Source: Eisenbergiella porci (GTDB lineage Bacteria > Bacillota > Clostridia > Lachnospirales > Lachnospiraceae). Taken from it: a stretch of DNA of 64,000 bases. The translations under genes and the position numbers were made by a program. Below, piece by piece: positions 44,869-52,443 of the stretch. Location: positions 1 to 64,000 of the forward strand of contig NZ_VUMI01000025.1 in NCBI RefSeq assembly GCF_009696275.1, given 5' to 3'. The number at the start of each line of letters is the position of its first letter. Position 1 is the stretch's first letter. The notes under the pieces were generated by a model. That model was not told the DNA's origin. It did no database searches and saw nothing but the letters and a program-made list of their open reading frames with translations.

Positions 44869-46344
44869 ATGAAGTACGGATTTGATAATAACAAATATCT
44901 GAAAATGCAGTCAGAACACATTAAGGAGCGGATCGCCATGTTCGGCGACAAGCTTTATCTGGAGTTTGGCGGAAAGCTTTTTGACGATTACCATGCTTCC
45001 CGCGTCCTTCCCGGCTTTGAACCGGACAGCAAATTCAAAATGCTCCAGCAGCTGAAGGATCAGGCGGAAATCGTACTGGTCATCAGCGCGCCTTCCATTG
45101 AAAAAAATAAAATCCGCAGGGATTCCGGCCTTACCTACGACGCCGAGGTCCTGCGCCTTATCGAAACCTTCCGCAAAATGGGCTTCCTGGCCAATTCCGT
45201 TGTTATCACCCAGTATGCGGGACAGCCCTCCGCCGACCAGTACCGCCGCCGCCTGACCAATCTGGGGCTCCGTTCTTATCTTCATTATGTAATTGAAGGT
45301 TATCCGGATAATATCGACCTGATTGTCAGCGATGAAGGCTACGGCCGCAACGAATATGTGGAAACCACCAAACCGCTGGTTGTCATCACAGCGCCCGGCC
45401 CTGGAAGCGGCAAGATGGCCACCTGCCTTTCCCAGCTGTATCATGAGCATAAAAGAGGGATCCAGGCAGGCTACGCCAAATTCGAAACCTTCCCCATATG
45501 GAACCTGCCTCTGAAGCATCCTGTGAACATGGCCTATGAAGCCGCCACCGCGGATTTAAACGATGTAAACATGATTGACCCCTTCCACCTGGAAGCCTAT
45601 GGCCAGACAACGGTCAACTATAACCGTGACGTGGAAATCTTCCCTGTCCTCAATGCCATTTTCGAACAGATTCTGGGGGACAGCCCTTATAAATCACCCA
45701 CGGATATGGGCGTCAATATGGTAGGCAACTGTATACTGGACGATAAAATCTGCTGTGAGGCCGCCAACCAGGAAATCATCCGCCGCTACTATCACTGTCT
45801 CTGCGATCTGAAGCGGGGCAACAGCTCCAAGGAAATCCTTTATAAGCTGCAGCTGCTCATGAAGCAGGGAGGACTTACCATCAATGACCGTCCCGTAGTG
45901 AAGGCCGCCATGCAGCGGGAGGAGGAAACCGGCCATCCCGCCGTGGCGATTGAGCTTTCCGACGGCACGCTGGTCACCGGAAAGACCACGGAGCTTCTGG
46001 GCGCCGCCTCCGCGTGCCTCCTGAATTCCCTGAAGGTGGTGGAGGGCATTGACCACGAAGTGCATCTGGTATCCCCTCAGGCCATTGAACCCATCCAGAC
46101 ACTGAAAACCTCTTATCTGGGAAGCATTAACCCCAGGCTGCATACGGACGAAATCCTCATTGCCCTGTCCATCAGCGCCGCAACGGACAAGCAGGCCGCG
46201 CTTGCATTAAGCGCCCTGCGCCAGCTGAAGGGCTGCGAGGTCCATTCCTCCGTCATGCTTTCCTCCGTGGATGAAGCGGTCTTCAAGAAGCTGGGAATGC
46301 ATCTGACCTGCGAGCCGAAAACAGAATCGGATAACCATCAGTAA
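44869..46344 (+). CDS. DUF1846 domain-containing protein
   Basis: A 491-residue cytoplasmic protein of the conserved DUF1846 family, common in Firmicutes. It opens FDNNKYLKMQSEHIKERI and has VVITAPGPGSGKMATCLSQLYHE, a loop that resembles a nucleotide-binding site, plus VEIFPVLNAIFEQILG. No enzymatic role is established to my knowledge. Length is typical, AGAGGGAACT lies upstream, and a strong bidirectional-type terminator follows. Confidence 0.9.
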   Translation: MKYGFDNNKYLKMQSEHIKERIAMFGDKLYLEFGGKLFDDYHASRVLPGFEPDSKFKMLQQLKDQAEIVLVISAPSIEKNKIRRDSGLTYDAEVLRLIETFRKMGFLANSVVITQYAGQPSADQYRRRLTNLGLRSYLHYVIEGYPDNIDLIVSDEGYGRNEYVETTKPLVVITAPGPGSGKMATCLSQLYHEHKRGIQAGYAKFETFPIWNLPLKHPVNMAYEAATADLNDVNMIDPFHLEAYGQTTVNYNRDVEIFPVLNAIFEQILGDSPYKSPTDMGVNMVGNCILDDKICCEAANQEIIRRYYHCLCDLKRGNSSKEILYKLQLLMKQGGLTINDRPVVKAAMQREEETGHPAVAIELSDGTLVTGKTTELLGAASACLLNSLKVVEGIDHEVHLVSPQAIEPIQTLKTSYLGSINPRLHTDEILIALSISAATDKQAALALSALRQLKGCEVHSSVMLSSVDEAVFKKLGMHLTCEPKTESDNHQ

Positions 46345-46387
46345 ACAGACTTCATGCAGGAAAACTGTCAGCAAATAAAAACAGCAC

Positions 46388-46449
46388 AAAACCCCCGGAA
46401 AGAAAAGCCGTCTGTCAGGCAGGGCGCTTTTTCTTTCCGGGGGGTTTTT
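46388..46449 (+). terminator. Terminator after DUF1846 gene
   Basis: AACCCCCGGAAAGAAAAGC (46390-46408) pairs with GCTTTTTCTTTCCGGGGGGTT (shown in positions 46426-46446) with small bulges, followed by T5. The A run before it allows function on both strands. Confidence 0.85.
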
Positions 46450-46451
46450 AC

Positions 46452-46481
46452 ACGGCGGACGTGCATAAGCACGTCCGCCGT
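46452..46481 (-). terminator. Perfect 13-bp hairpin downstream of yitT
   Basis: ACGGCGGACGTGC and GCACGTCCGCCGT enclose ATAA. It lies 44 bases after the YitT stop and directly abuts the previous terminator. It lacks a T run of its own on the minus strand (GTAAAAA follows), so it probably works with the adjoining stem. Confidence 0.5.
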
Positions 46482-46525
46482 CATTTAAAAGGCATAAATC
46501 AAATTTGTGCTTCCATATTACAGGC

Positions 46526-47440
46526 TTACAGACGCGTTTTATAATTTCTCACCACGTTCACGCCTTCGTTTACCACGATAAAGGCATGGGGGTCATATTT
46601 ATGGACTATATTTTTCAGCTGGCTCAATTCGTACTTGGATATGAGCACAAATAAAATGTGTACGGACTCATCCGTATAAGCGCCGATGGCCTCCCACTTG
46701 GTTATGCCGCGTTCCAGCTCGGTGAAGATCTCTTTTTCCATCCCCTCGTCCTGCGCCTTGGTTATGATGCGCACCTCCACGTTTATCGTCTGGGCGTGCA
46801 CCTTATCTATGGCAAAGGAGCTCAGGGAAGCGTAAATAAGGGAATAAATCACCGTAGGGATATCAAACAGGAACAGGCAGACCGAATACAGGATAATGTT
46901 GGTGATCAGATTCACCCGGCCGACCCTGAAATCCTTGCGCCATTTAATCAGCATCATGCCCACAATGTCCATGCCGCCCAGGGAACCGCCGTTCTTTAAG
47001 GCAAGTCCCATTCCCAGGCCGCAGATAATTCCGCCGATTACACAGCAGGCCAGCGTATCATCAGGCAGTATGGGCTGCATAGGAATCGGTATCACCGACA
47101 GAAGGACAGTAACCGTAGTTACGCACATCACCGTTTTAATAAAGAACCTTCTCCCAATCCGCTTCATGGAAATCAGCAGAATAGGAATGTTGATCAGATA
47201 ATAAATTACACCGGCGATATCAAAATTCTGCAGGGGCAAATTCAGGTACTGGATAAGAATCGTCCTCAGTATCTGTGAAAAGCCCATGATTCCGCCGCTG
47301 TACAGGGCTACCGGCACAATAAACAGATTGATACCCAGGGAATAAACCACCGCGCCTGCCAGCGCGCCGAAGAATCTGTTAATCTGATACCACTTCCAGC
47401 TTTTTTCCATATCCCTGAACTTCTGCATCGCAGTTTCCAT
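46526..47440 (-). CDS. YitT family membrane protein
   Basis: A 304-residue protein with five to six membrane helices (DUF161) and a C-terminal cytoplasmic DUF2179 domain (about 225-300). Signature parts are FIVPVALYSGGIMGFSQIL, GLGMGLALKNGGSLGGMDIVG and ISKYELSQLKNIVHKYDPHAFI. Function is unknown; transport or regulation of a small solute has been suggested. Start 47440 is supported by AGGAGG nine bases upstream; TATAAT at 47477-47482 (minus strand) is its probable -10 box. Confidence 0.9.
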   Translation of the reverse strand: METAMQKFRDMEKSWKWYQINRFFGALAGAVVYSLGINLFIVPVALYSGGIMGFSQILRTILIQYLNLPLQNFDIAGVIYYLINIPILLISMKRIGRRFFIKTVMCVTTVTVLLSVIPIPMQPILPDDTLACCVIGGIICGLGMGLALKNGGSLGGMDIVGMMLIKWRKDFRVGRVNLITNIILYSVCLFLFDIPTVIYSLIYASLSSFAIDKVHAQTINVEVRIITKAQDEGMEKEIFTELERGITKWEAIGAYTDESVHILFVLISKYELSQLKNIVHKYDPHAFIVVNEGVNVVRNYKTRL

Positions 47441-47531
47441 TGATAAAATCCTCCTGTTGCCAGTATTTCCAAATCTATTATAACTTACCCGCAGAGGGAT
47501 TGCATCAACCATTTTTACATTATTTTGAAAA

Positions 47532-47654
47532 TTATATGCAAAAAATAAAAAATACCGGAAACCGCTGACGCAATACCTTTCCTGCAGAAAGAAGAAGCAC
47601 TAAAAGCGTACCAGACAGCGATAATGAAAGAACAAGCTTCCATAACTCACTCAT
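47532..47654 (-). pseudogene. BlaR1/M56 sensor remnant
   Basis: A 40-codon frame beginning MSELWKLVLSLSLSGTLLVL and ending at a stop after FPVFFIFCI. It matches the first membrane helix typical of BlaR1/MecR1-type M56 peptidases, and its ATG overlaps the blaI stop, exactly as in intact blaI-blaR1 operons. Everything after the first helix, including the HExxH protease and the sensor domain, is missing. Confidence 0.6.
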
Positions 47655-47967
47655 CATTTTCCCCCCTGTCCCAGAATTCCTGCAGCTTTGCGTAGTCCTC
47701 CGGCGTAAGCATTTCCTTTTTAATCAGGGTGGCCAGCAGGCCCTGTACGTTTCCTTCATAGATTTTTTCCACAAAGCTTTCCGTCTGCCCCGCCTGATAT
47801 TCCTCCTGGGAAAGCAGCGCCGTATACCGGTTCCTTCTGCCGAACTTGTCCGTACGAAGCATTCCCTTTTCCACCAGGCGGGAAAGCAGGGTTATTATGG
47901 TATTCTTATTCCAGGTATTTCCCTCTGCCGCCAGTCTTCCGGCTATCTGCGCATAAAAAGCGCTGCC
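47647..47967 (-). pseudogene. BlaI/MecI family repressor, N-terminus lost
   Basis: The frame carries AQIAGRLAAEGNTWNKNTIITLLSRLVEKGML and FGRRNRYTALLSQEEYQ, the recognition helix and wing of BlaI-type repressors, and ends EFWDRGENDE. The first about 20-25 residues are missing: an in-frame stop (47968-47970) precedes it, and the next upstream sequence is a TTGACA (47989-47994) with a GACTAC half site, probably the old promoter. A deletion from the promoter into the gene explains this. A short translation from an internal ATG (47874) would lack the DNA-binding helix. Confidence 0.7.
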
Positions 47968-48004
47968 TTAACGCCGTGTAGTCCAATTGTCAACAGAGGA
48001 TTTG

Positions 48005-48051
48005 AAAAATGCCATGCTGAATCAGCTTTTCCTGTTCAGCATGGCATTTTT
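48005..48051 (-). terminator. Strong terminator of GH3 gene
   Basis: AAAAATGCCATGCTGAA and TTCAGCATGGCATTTTT form a perfect 17-bp stem with a 13-base loop; the A/T ends give a T run on either strand. It lies 64 bases after the GH3 stop. Confidence 0.85.
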
Positions 48052-48114
48052 ATCTTCCATGATAACAGATCAGGACAGTGCTCCGTCCCGATCCATTACC
48101 ATCAATTATATATA

Positions 48115-50388
48115 TTACTGCGCTGCATTCAGCTGGTCCAGAAGCCCCGTCAGCTGCTCCAGGGTTACCTTGCCTCCGGCAAAGCTGAGGATTCCGCGGA
48201 TTGGCATATATTTCATCATGGCTTCCATCATCTCGCGGGATATTGCCTCTGCCGCTGCATCGCTTTCATTCTGCTGGCCGCCGATATTAAGCTGCATCAT
48301 GGGAGCAATGATCTGCATGGCTTTTTCGTCCTTCATCAGATCGCCGAAGGTGGTATCCATCGTATAATGTACGGGAACCTTCACTGTGGATTCCACGGTC
48401 ACCGCTGCTTCCAGCTGGATATCCCGGGAGGATTTTCCGATAAGGATACGGAATTCTCCGGTTTCCACATGCCAGTCATGCAGCTGGGTGTTCCAGTAAG
48501 CAAAGGCCCTCTTATCCAGGGTGAAGGTGACAGTCTTTGTCTCTCCGGGCGCAAGCTCTACTTTTTCAAAGCCCTTCAGCTCCTTAACGGGGCGGATCAC
48601 AGTGCTCTCCACGTCGGAAACGTACAGCTGCACCACTTCTTTTCCTGCCATGCCGCCTGTATTGGTCACGTCCACGCTGACCTCCAGGACGTCGGTGTCT
48701 TTTATGTGATCTGCGCTGACCTTCAGGTTGGAATACTCATAACTTGTATAGGAAAGGCCGAAGCCGAAGGGGAAACGGACCTCCATTTTCTTGGTATCAT
48801 AGTAACGGTAGCCTACAAACACGCCTTCTCTGTACTCCACCCTGTCGCCTTCGCCAAGATAGTACAGGTATGACGGATTATCCTCCAGCTTGTAGGGGAA
48901 GCTTTCTGGAAGCTTTGCACTGGGATTCACTTTCCCGAAGAGGATATCCACAGTAGCAGCGCCTACAGCCTGGCCGCCCAGGTAGGCTTCCACAATGCCC
49001 TTTACCTTGTCCGTCCAGGGCATTTCCACGGGGGAGCCATTATGTAATACCACGATGGTATTGGGCTGAACGGCCGCAACGCGTTCAATCAGCTCGTTCT
49101 GGCAGTCCGGCATTCCCATGTGCGCCCTGTCAAAGCCTTCGGATTCAAAGGCATCCGGAAGCCCGGCAAAAATAACCGCAGCCTTCGCTTTGGAGGCATT
49201 GGCAACCGCTTCCGCGATCATGGCCTCATCCACAACATCCGCGTCATCCGCATATCCTTCTGCAAATGTGATATTTCCCCAGTCCTTTACGCAGTCCCAG
49301 GCGCCGGTTACCTTATGGCTGTTGATGTGTGAGCTGCCGCCGCCCTGATAGCGGGGTTTTCTCGCATATTTGCCGATAAAGGCGATATCTTCCTTTTCGG
49401 AAAGCGGAAGAAGATTGTCTTCATTCTTCAGAAGGACAATGGTTTCTTCAGCGACCTTTTTCGCCATTTCATGATCCCTGTCTCTGTCAAATACCGCTGT
49501 TTTATCCCTGTTTTCCTCAAAACGGTATACAATGTTCAGGATACGCTCCACAGCCCTGTCCAGCACCGCTTCATCCAGGCTGCCGTCCTTTACCGCATCC
49601 ACGATCAGCTTATCATTGATGCCGCCGGAGGAGGGCATTTCCAGATCCAGGCCGGCTTCCAGATCGGGCACTCTGTTGTTCACCGCACCCCAGTCACTTA
49701 CCACAAAACCATCAAAGCCCCATTCCCCTCTCAGGATATCGGTGAGCGCTTCTTTATGCTCTGCCGCATAGGTGCCGTTGATTTTGTTGTAGGAGCACAT
49801 AACGGTCCAGGGCTTCTGTTTGCTTACCGCCCCTTCAAAGGCCGCCATATAGATCTCGCGCAGCGTCCTTTCGTCAACCTCGGAGGATGAGGACATCCTG
49901 CGTGTTTCCTGGTTGTTTGCCAGGAAATGCTTGATGCTGGTCCCCACGTTTTTGCTCTGTACGCCCTTGATCAATGCGCCTGCTATCTCGGAAGCCACAA
50001 GGGGATCCTCGGAATAATATTCAAAATTACGTCCGCAGAGAGGAGAACGCTTGATATTCACCGCCGGCCCGAGGATAACGCCTACGCCCTCCGCCTGGCA
50101 TTCTTCTCCCAGTGTCTCTCCCATTCTGGTAATCAGCTCTCTGTTGAAGCTGGCCGCCGTGCCGCAGCCTGCCGGGAAGCACACAGCCTTAATGCTGTCA
50201 TTCATTCCCAGGTGATCCGCCTCCTGGTCCTGCTTTCTTAAGCCGTGAGGGCCGTCGGACACCATCATTGCCGGAATCCCCAGCCGGTCAACGCTTTCCG
50301 TATGCCAGAAATCTGCGCCAGAACACAGGGACGCTTTTTCCTCCAGTGTCATCTGTTTGATTAATTCCTGTAATTTTTCCCTTTCCAT
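48115..50388 (-). CDS. Beta-glucosidase family, GH3
   Basis: A 757-residue family 3 glycoside hydrolase without signal peptide. It shows MTLEEKASLCSGADFW at the start, KHFLANNQETRR, the nucleophile aspartate in FVVSDWGAVN (about 230), the (alpha/beta)6 domain with GGGSSHINSHKVTGAWD and PNTIVVLHNGSPVEMPW, and a C-terminal fibronectin-like domain VSVDVTNTGGMAGKEVVQLYVSD. It removes beta-linked glucose (or xylose/other sugars) from oligosaccharides in the cytoplasm. It is divergent from an AraC regulator with a direct-repeat operator between them. Confidence 0.94.
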   Translation of the reverse strand: MEREKLQELIKQMTLEEKASLCSGADFWHTESVDRLGIPAMMVSDGPHGLRKQDQEADHLGMNDSIKAVCFPAGCGTAASFNRELITRMGETLGEECQAEGVGVILGPAVNIKRSPLCGRNFEYYSEDPLVASEIAGALIKGVQSKNVGTSIKHFLANNQETRRMSSSSEVDERTLREIYMAAFEGAVSKQKPWTVMCSYNKINGTYAAEHKEALTDILRGEWGFDGFVVSDWGAVNNRVPDLEAGLDLEMPSSGGINDKLIVDAVKDGSLDEAVLDRAVERILNIVYRFEENRDKTAVFDRDRDHEMAKKVAEETIVLLKNEDNLLPLSEKEDIAFIGKYARKPRYQGGGSSHINSHKVTGAWDCVKDWGNITFAEGYADDADVVDEAMIAEAVANASKAKAAVIFAGLPDAFESEGFDRAHMGMPDCQNELIERVAAVQPNTIVVLHNGSPVEMPWTDKVKGIVEAYLGGQAVGAATVDILFGKVNPSAKLPESFPYKLEDNPSYLYYLGEGDRVEYREGVFVGYRYYDTKKMEVRFPFGFGLSYTSYEYSNLKVSADHIKDTDVLEVSVDVTNTGGMAGKEVVQLYVSDVESTVIRPVKELKGFEKVELAPGETKTVTFTLDKRAFAYWNTQLHDWHVETGEFRILIGKSSRDIQLEAAVTVESTVKVPVHYTMDTTFGDLMKDEKAMQIIAPMMQLNIGGQQNESDAAAEAISREMMEAMMKYMPIRGILSFAGGKVTLEQLTGLLDQLNAAQ

Positions 50389-50537
50389 ACCTTCTCCTTC
50401 TTAAACTTGCTGTTATCCCCCAGCCGGCTGCCGTCTCCGGCCGTCCTCAGCCAGGGCTTTCCTGAACCTCCGGCGCCGTCCGCCGGCGCCTGTATTTTCA
50501 TCATAGCATGTTATAACCTGCTTTTCTATTGCAAAAA

Positions 50538-50586
50538 TGACTTACATTGGGTCAATATTGACTTATTTTGAAAAATAACGGATAAT
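50538..50586. promoter_or_regulatory. AraC-type operator and araC-like gene promoter
   Basis: Two direct repeats TGACTTA (50538-50544 and 50559-50565) are spaced exactly 21 bases, two helical turns, typical of AraC-family sites. The second overlaps the plus-strand -35 box TTGACT (50558-50563), which has GATAAT (50581-50586) 17 bases on. On the other side a minus-strand -10 candidate TATAAC (50510-50515) has a poor -35 adjoining the repeats, as expected for an activator-dependent GH3 promoter. GTCAATATTGAC (50551-50562) is also a perfect palindrome. Confidence 0.6.
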
Positions 50587-50629
50587 TAAGAGGTATTTTA
50601 AGGCAATTCTTAACCTTATGGAGGTTTTC

Positions 50630-51592
50630 ATGAAATATTATAATGAAGCGGGGCATTTCCCCGCAAACTGGGGTGAAAAGGAAATCGGTTATCAGGGTAC
50701 CTCCGATTCCTGTCCCGGCAGTTATTTTGACGGCATCCAGGTAAAGGAATCCTTTTCACCGGTTGTTTATACCCATGAAAACATCCAGGTGGAGCCGGAT
50801 ATCCAGGTCCGCTGTTTTTCCTATGAGGATGCCGGAATCCTGGTCCCCCGGCACTGGCACAACAGTCTGGAAATTCTCTATATCGAGGCAGGGGATATGG
50901 ATCTGCTGGTCAATGATCTCTCCATACGCCTGGAAAAAGGGGATTTTGCCATCATCAATTCCAGGGATATCCATGCCACCAGCAGTTCCGAGCATTCCCG
51001 CATAGATGTGCTTCAGATTCCCTATCAGTTCCTGAAAAAACACATTCCGGATTTTGACCGCATCCGCTTTATGAACGGCTCCTGCGGGGAAACGCGCTCC
51101 GATGAAGCCCTTGTCTACTGTCTAAAGGAAATACAGGAGATTTACATCCGTAAGCCCTATTGCTATCAGCTGCATTTCACCAGCCTGCTTTATGAGCTGC
51201 TTTTTCTTTGCGTCAACTGCTTCCGGCTACCCGCGGGAGAGGGCGGAGGCAGCCTGAACGACGAGGAGCGCGCCCGGCTGATCACGGTAATGGATTATGT
51301 AAATGCACACTATCAGGAAAGCATCAGCCTGCGTGACGCCGCCGCCCAGGTGGCTCTGAACCCGGAGTATTTCTGCCGTTTTTTCAAAAAAAATATGGGA
51401 ATGACCTTCCTGGAATTCGTAAACCAGGTTCGTTTTTCCCATATCTGCGAAGACATTCTGCGTACCGATACAAGCATTACCGAGCTTCTGGTGCGCCATG
51501 GCTTTACCAATTATAAATTATTCCGGCGGATGTTTTACGAAAAATACGGCTGCACGCCTTCCGCCAAAAGAAAAGAGACCTCCGGAAAATAA
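50630..51592 (+). CDS. AraC family transcriptional regulator
   Basis: A 320-residue regulator with an N-terminal cupin-type ligand-binding domain (VPRHWHNSLEILYIEAGDMDLLVN, about 68-130) and two C-terminal HTH motifs (ESISLRDAAAQVALNPEYFCRFFKK and TSITELLVRHGFTNYKLFRRMF then CTPSA). Start 50630 has GGAGG six bases upstream; a 50618 start would precede that site. Divergent to GH3, with suitable operator repeats between, it is the probable sugar-responsive activator of the GH3 gene. Confidence 0.93.
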   Translation: MKYYNEAGHFPANWGEKEIGYQGTSDSCPGSYFDGIQVKESFSPVVYTHENIQVEPDIQVRCFSYEDAGILVPRHWHNSLEILYIEAGDMDLLVNDLSIRLEKGDFAIINSRDIHATSSSEHSRIDVLQIPYQFLKKHIPDFDRIRFMNGSCGETRSDEALVYCLKEIQEIYIRKPYCYQLHFTSLLYELLFLCVNCFRLPAGEGGGSLNDEERARLITVMDYVNAHYQESISLRDAAAQVALNPEYFCRFFKKNMGMTFLEFVNQVRFSHICEDILRTDTSITELLVRHGFTNYKLFRRMFYEKYGCTPSAKRKETSGK

Positions 51593-51609
51593 TTTTTTTC
51601 TTCCGGAGG
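51579..51609. terminator. Bidirectional terminator between AraC and DUF378 genes
   Basis: CCTCCGGAA (51579-51587) and TTCCGGAGG (51601-51609) form a 9-bp stem. The AraC stop codon lies in the loop region, and T-rich runs follow on both strands. Confidence 0.7.
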
Positions 51610-51627
51610 CTTCTTCGTATTTTCTGC

Positions 51628-51840
51628 TTATTCGTCTCTTCCGTTTCCAACACGGCCGAAAAAGGTAAGCAGATAGATTCCGCAGATACCCACAATCACA
51701 TAAATGATTCTGGAAATCCAGCTCATCTGGCCGAATATCAGCGCTACCAGATCCAGTCGGAACAATCCGATAAGTCCCCAGTTTACGGCGCCGATAACTG
51801 CAATCACAAGTGCTGTATAATCAAGACCTTTGTTTCCCAT
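51628..51840 (-). CDS. DUF378 small membrane protein
   Basis: A 70-residue protein with two predicted membrane helices (about 8-28 and 42-62) matching DUF378: YTALVIAVIGAVNWGLIGLFRLDLVA followed by RIIYVIVGICGIYLL. The conserved NWGL motif is present. The function is unknown in the family. AGGAGGTAGC upstream makes it a well-translated gene. Confidence 0.9.
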   Translation of the reverse strand: MGNKGLDYTALVIAVIGAVNWGLIGLFRLDLVALIFGQMSWISRIIYVIVGICGIYLLTFFGRVGNGRDE

Positions 51841-51950
51841 GACAGCTACCTCCTTTTTCTTACATAACTATCATGCCCGTTCAATTCCTTTTTTATACTT
51901 TTTTTGTATTTTCCTTTTTTAAGTTAAAATGTTCTGAAAAATACGGCGGT

Positions 51951-52231
51951 TCAGGCGATAAAATACGTATTGTGTCCTTCCTTTTTTGCCCGGTACAGCG
52001 CTTTATCCGCCTTGATGTAGAGGGAATCATAATCATTCTGCGGCCTGGCCAGAACAAGGTCATCCCCAACTGTATGGGATACCCTACACGAATCATCTGC
52101 CTGCCTCCGTCCGCAGCCAGGCTCTGTATCGGCAGCAGATGCCAAAACAACAGCATCAGCAATCCCGCCAGGCAAAGCTTCCCTTTAAAAAAACGCCTGC
52201 TTCCCCCTGTCACAGCCAGCTTATTATGCAT
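51951..52231 (-). pseudogene. Diguanylate cyclase/solute-sensor gene reduced to its ends
   Basis: The first about 55 residues are a signal peptide and the start of a solute-binding domain (FKGKLCLAGLLMLLF, then SLAADGGRQMIRVGYPIQ). In another frame, the end is the last part of a GGDEF domain (NDYDSLYIKADKALYRAKKE, ending GHNTYFIA). Intact relatives in Lachnospiraceae are long sensor cyclases of the form signal peptide, extracellular binding domain, membrane helix, GGDEF. Here the region in between has been deleted, so the gene keeps the two ends only and cannot function. Confidence 0.7.
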
Positions 52232-52443
52232 ATGTTTTATCCTCCGGACACTTCCGTCCCTGTAATACTGTTCCTGTTATTTTATCACGGAGTGAAGAAT
52301 AAAACCATACAGAATAATAAAAATAAATGAAATATCGGACTGGCGCTTTCAAACGCCCCTTACAGGAAACACTGCCGGGCCAGGGAGCAGCCGGGAAGAA
52401 CGGCTCGTCGCACCGCAACGGATAAAACTGTGTTAAAATTCGG

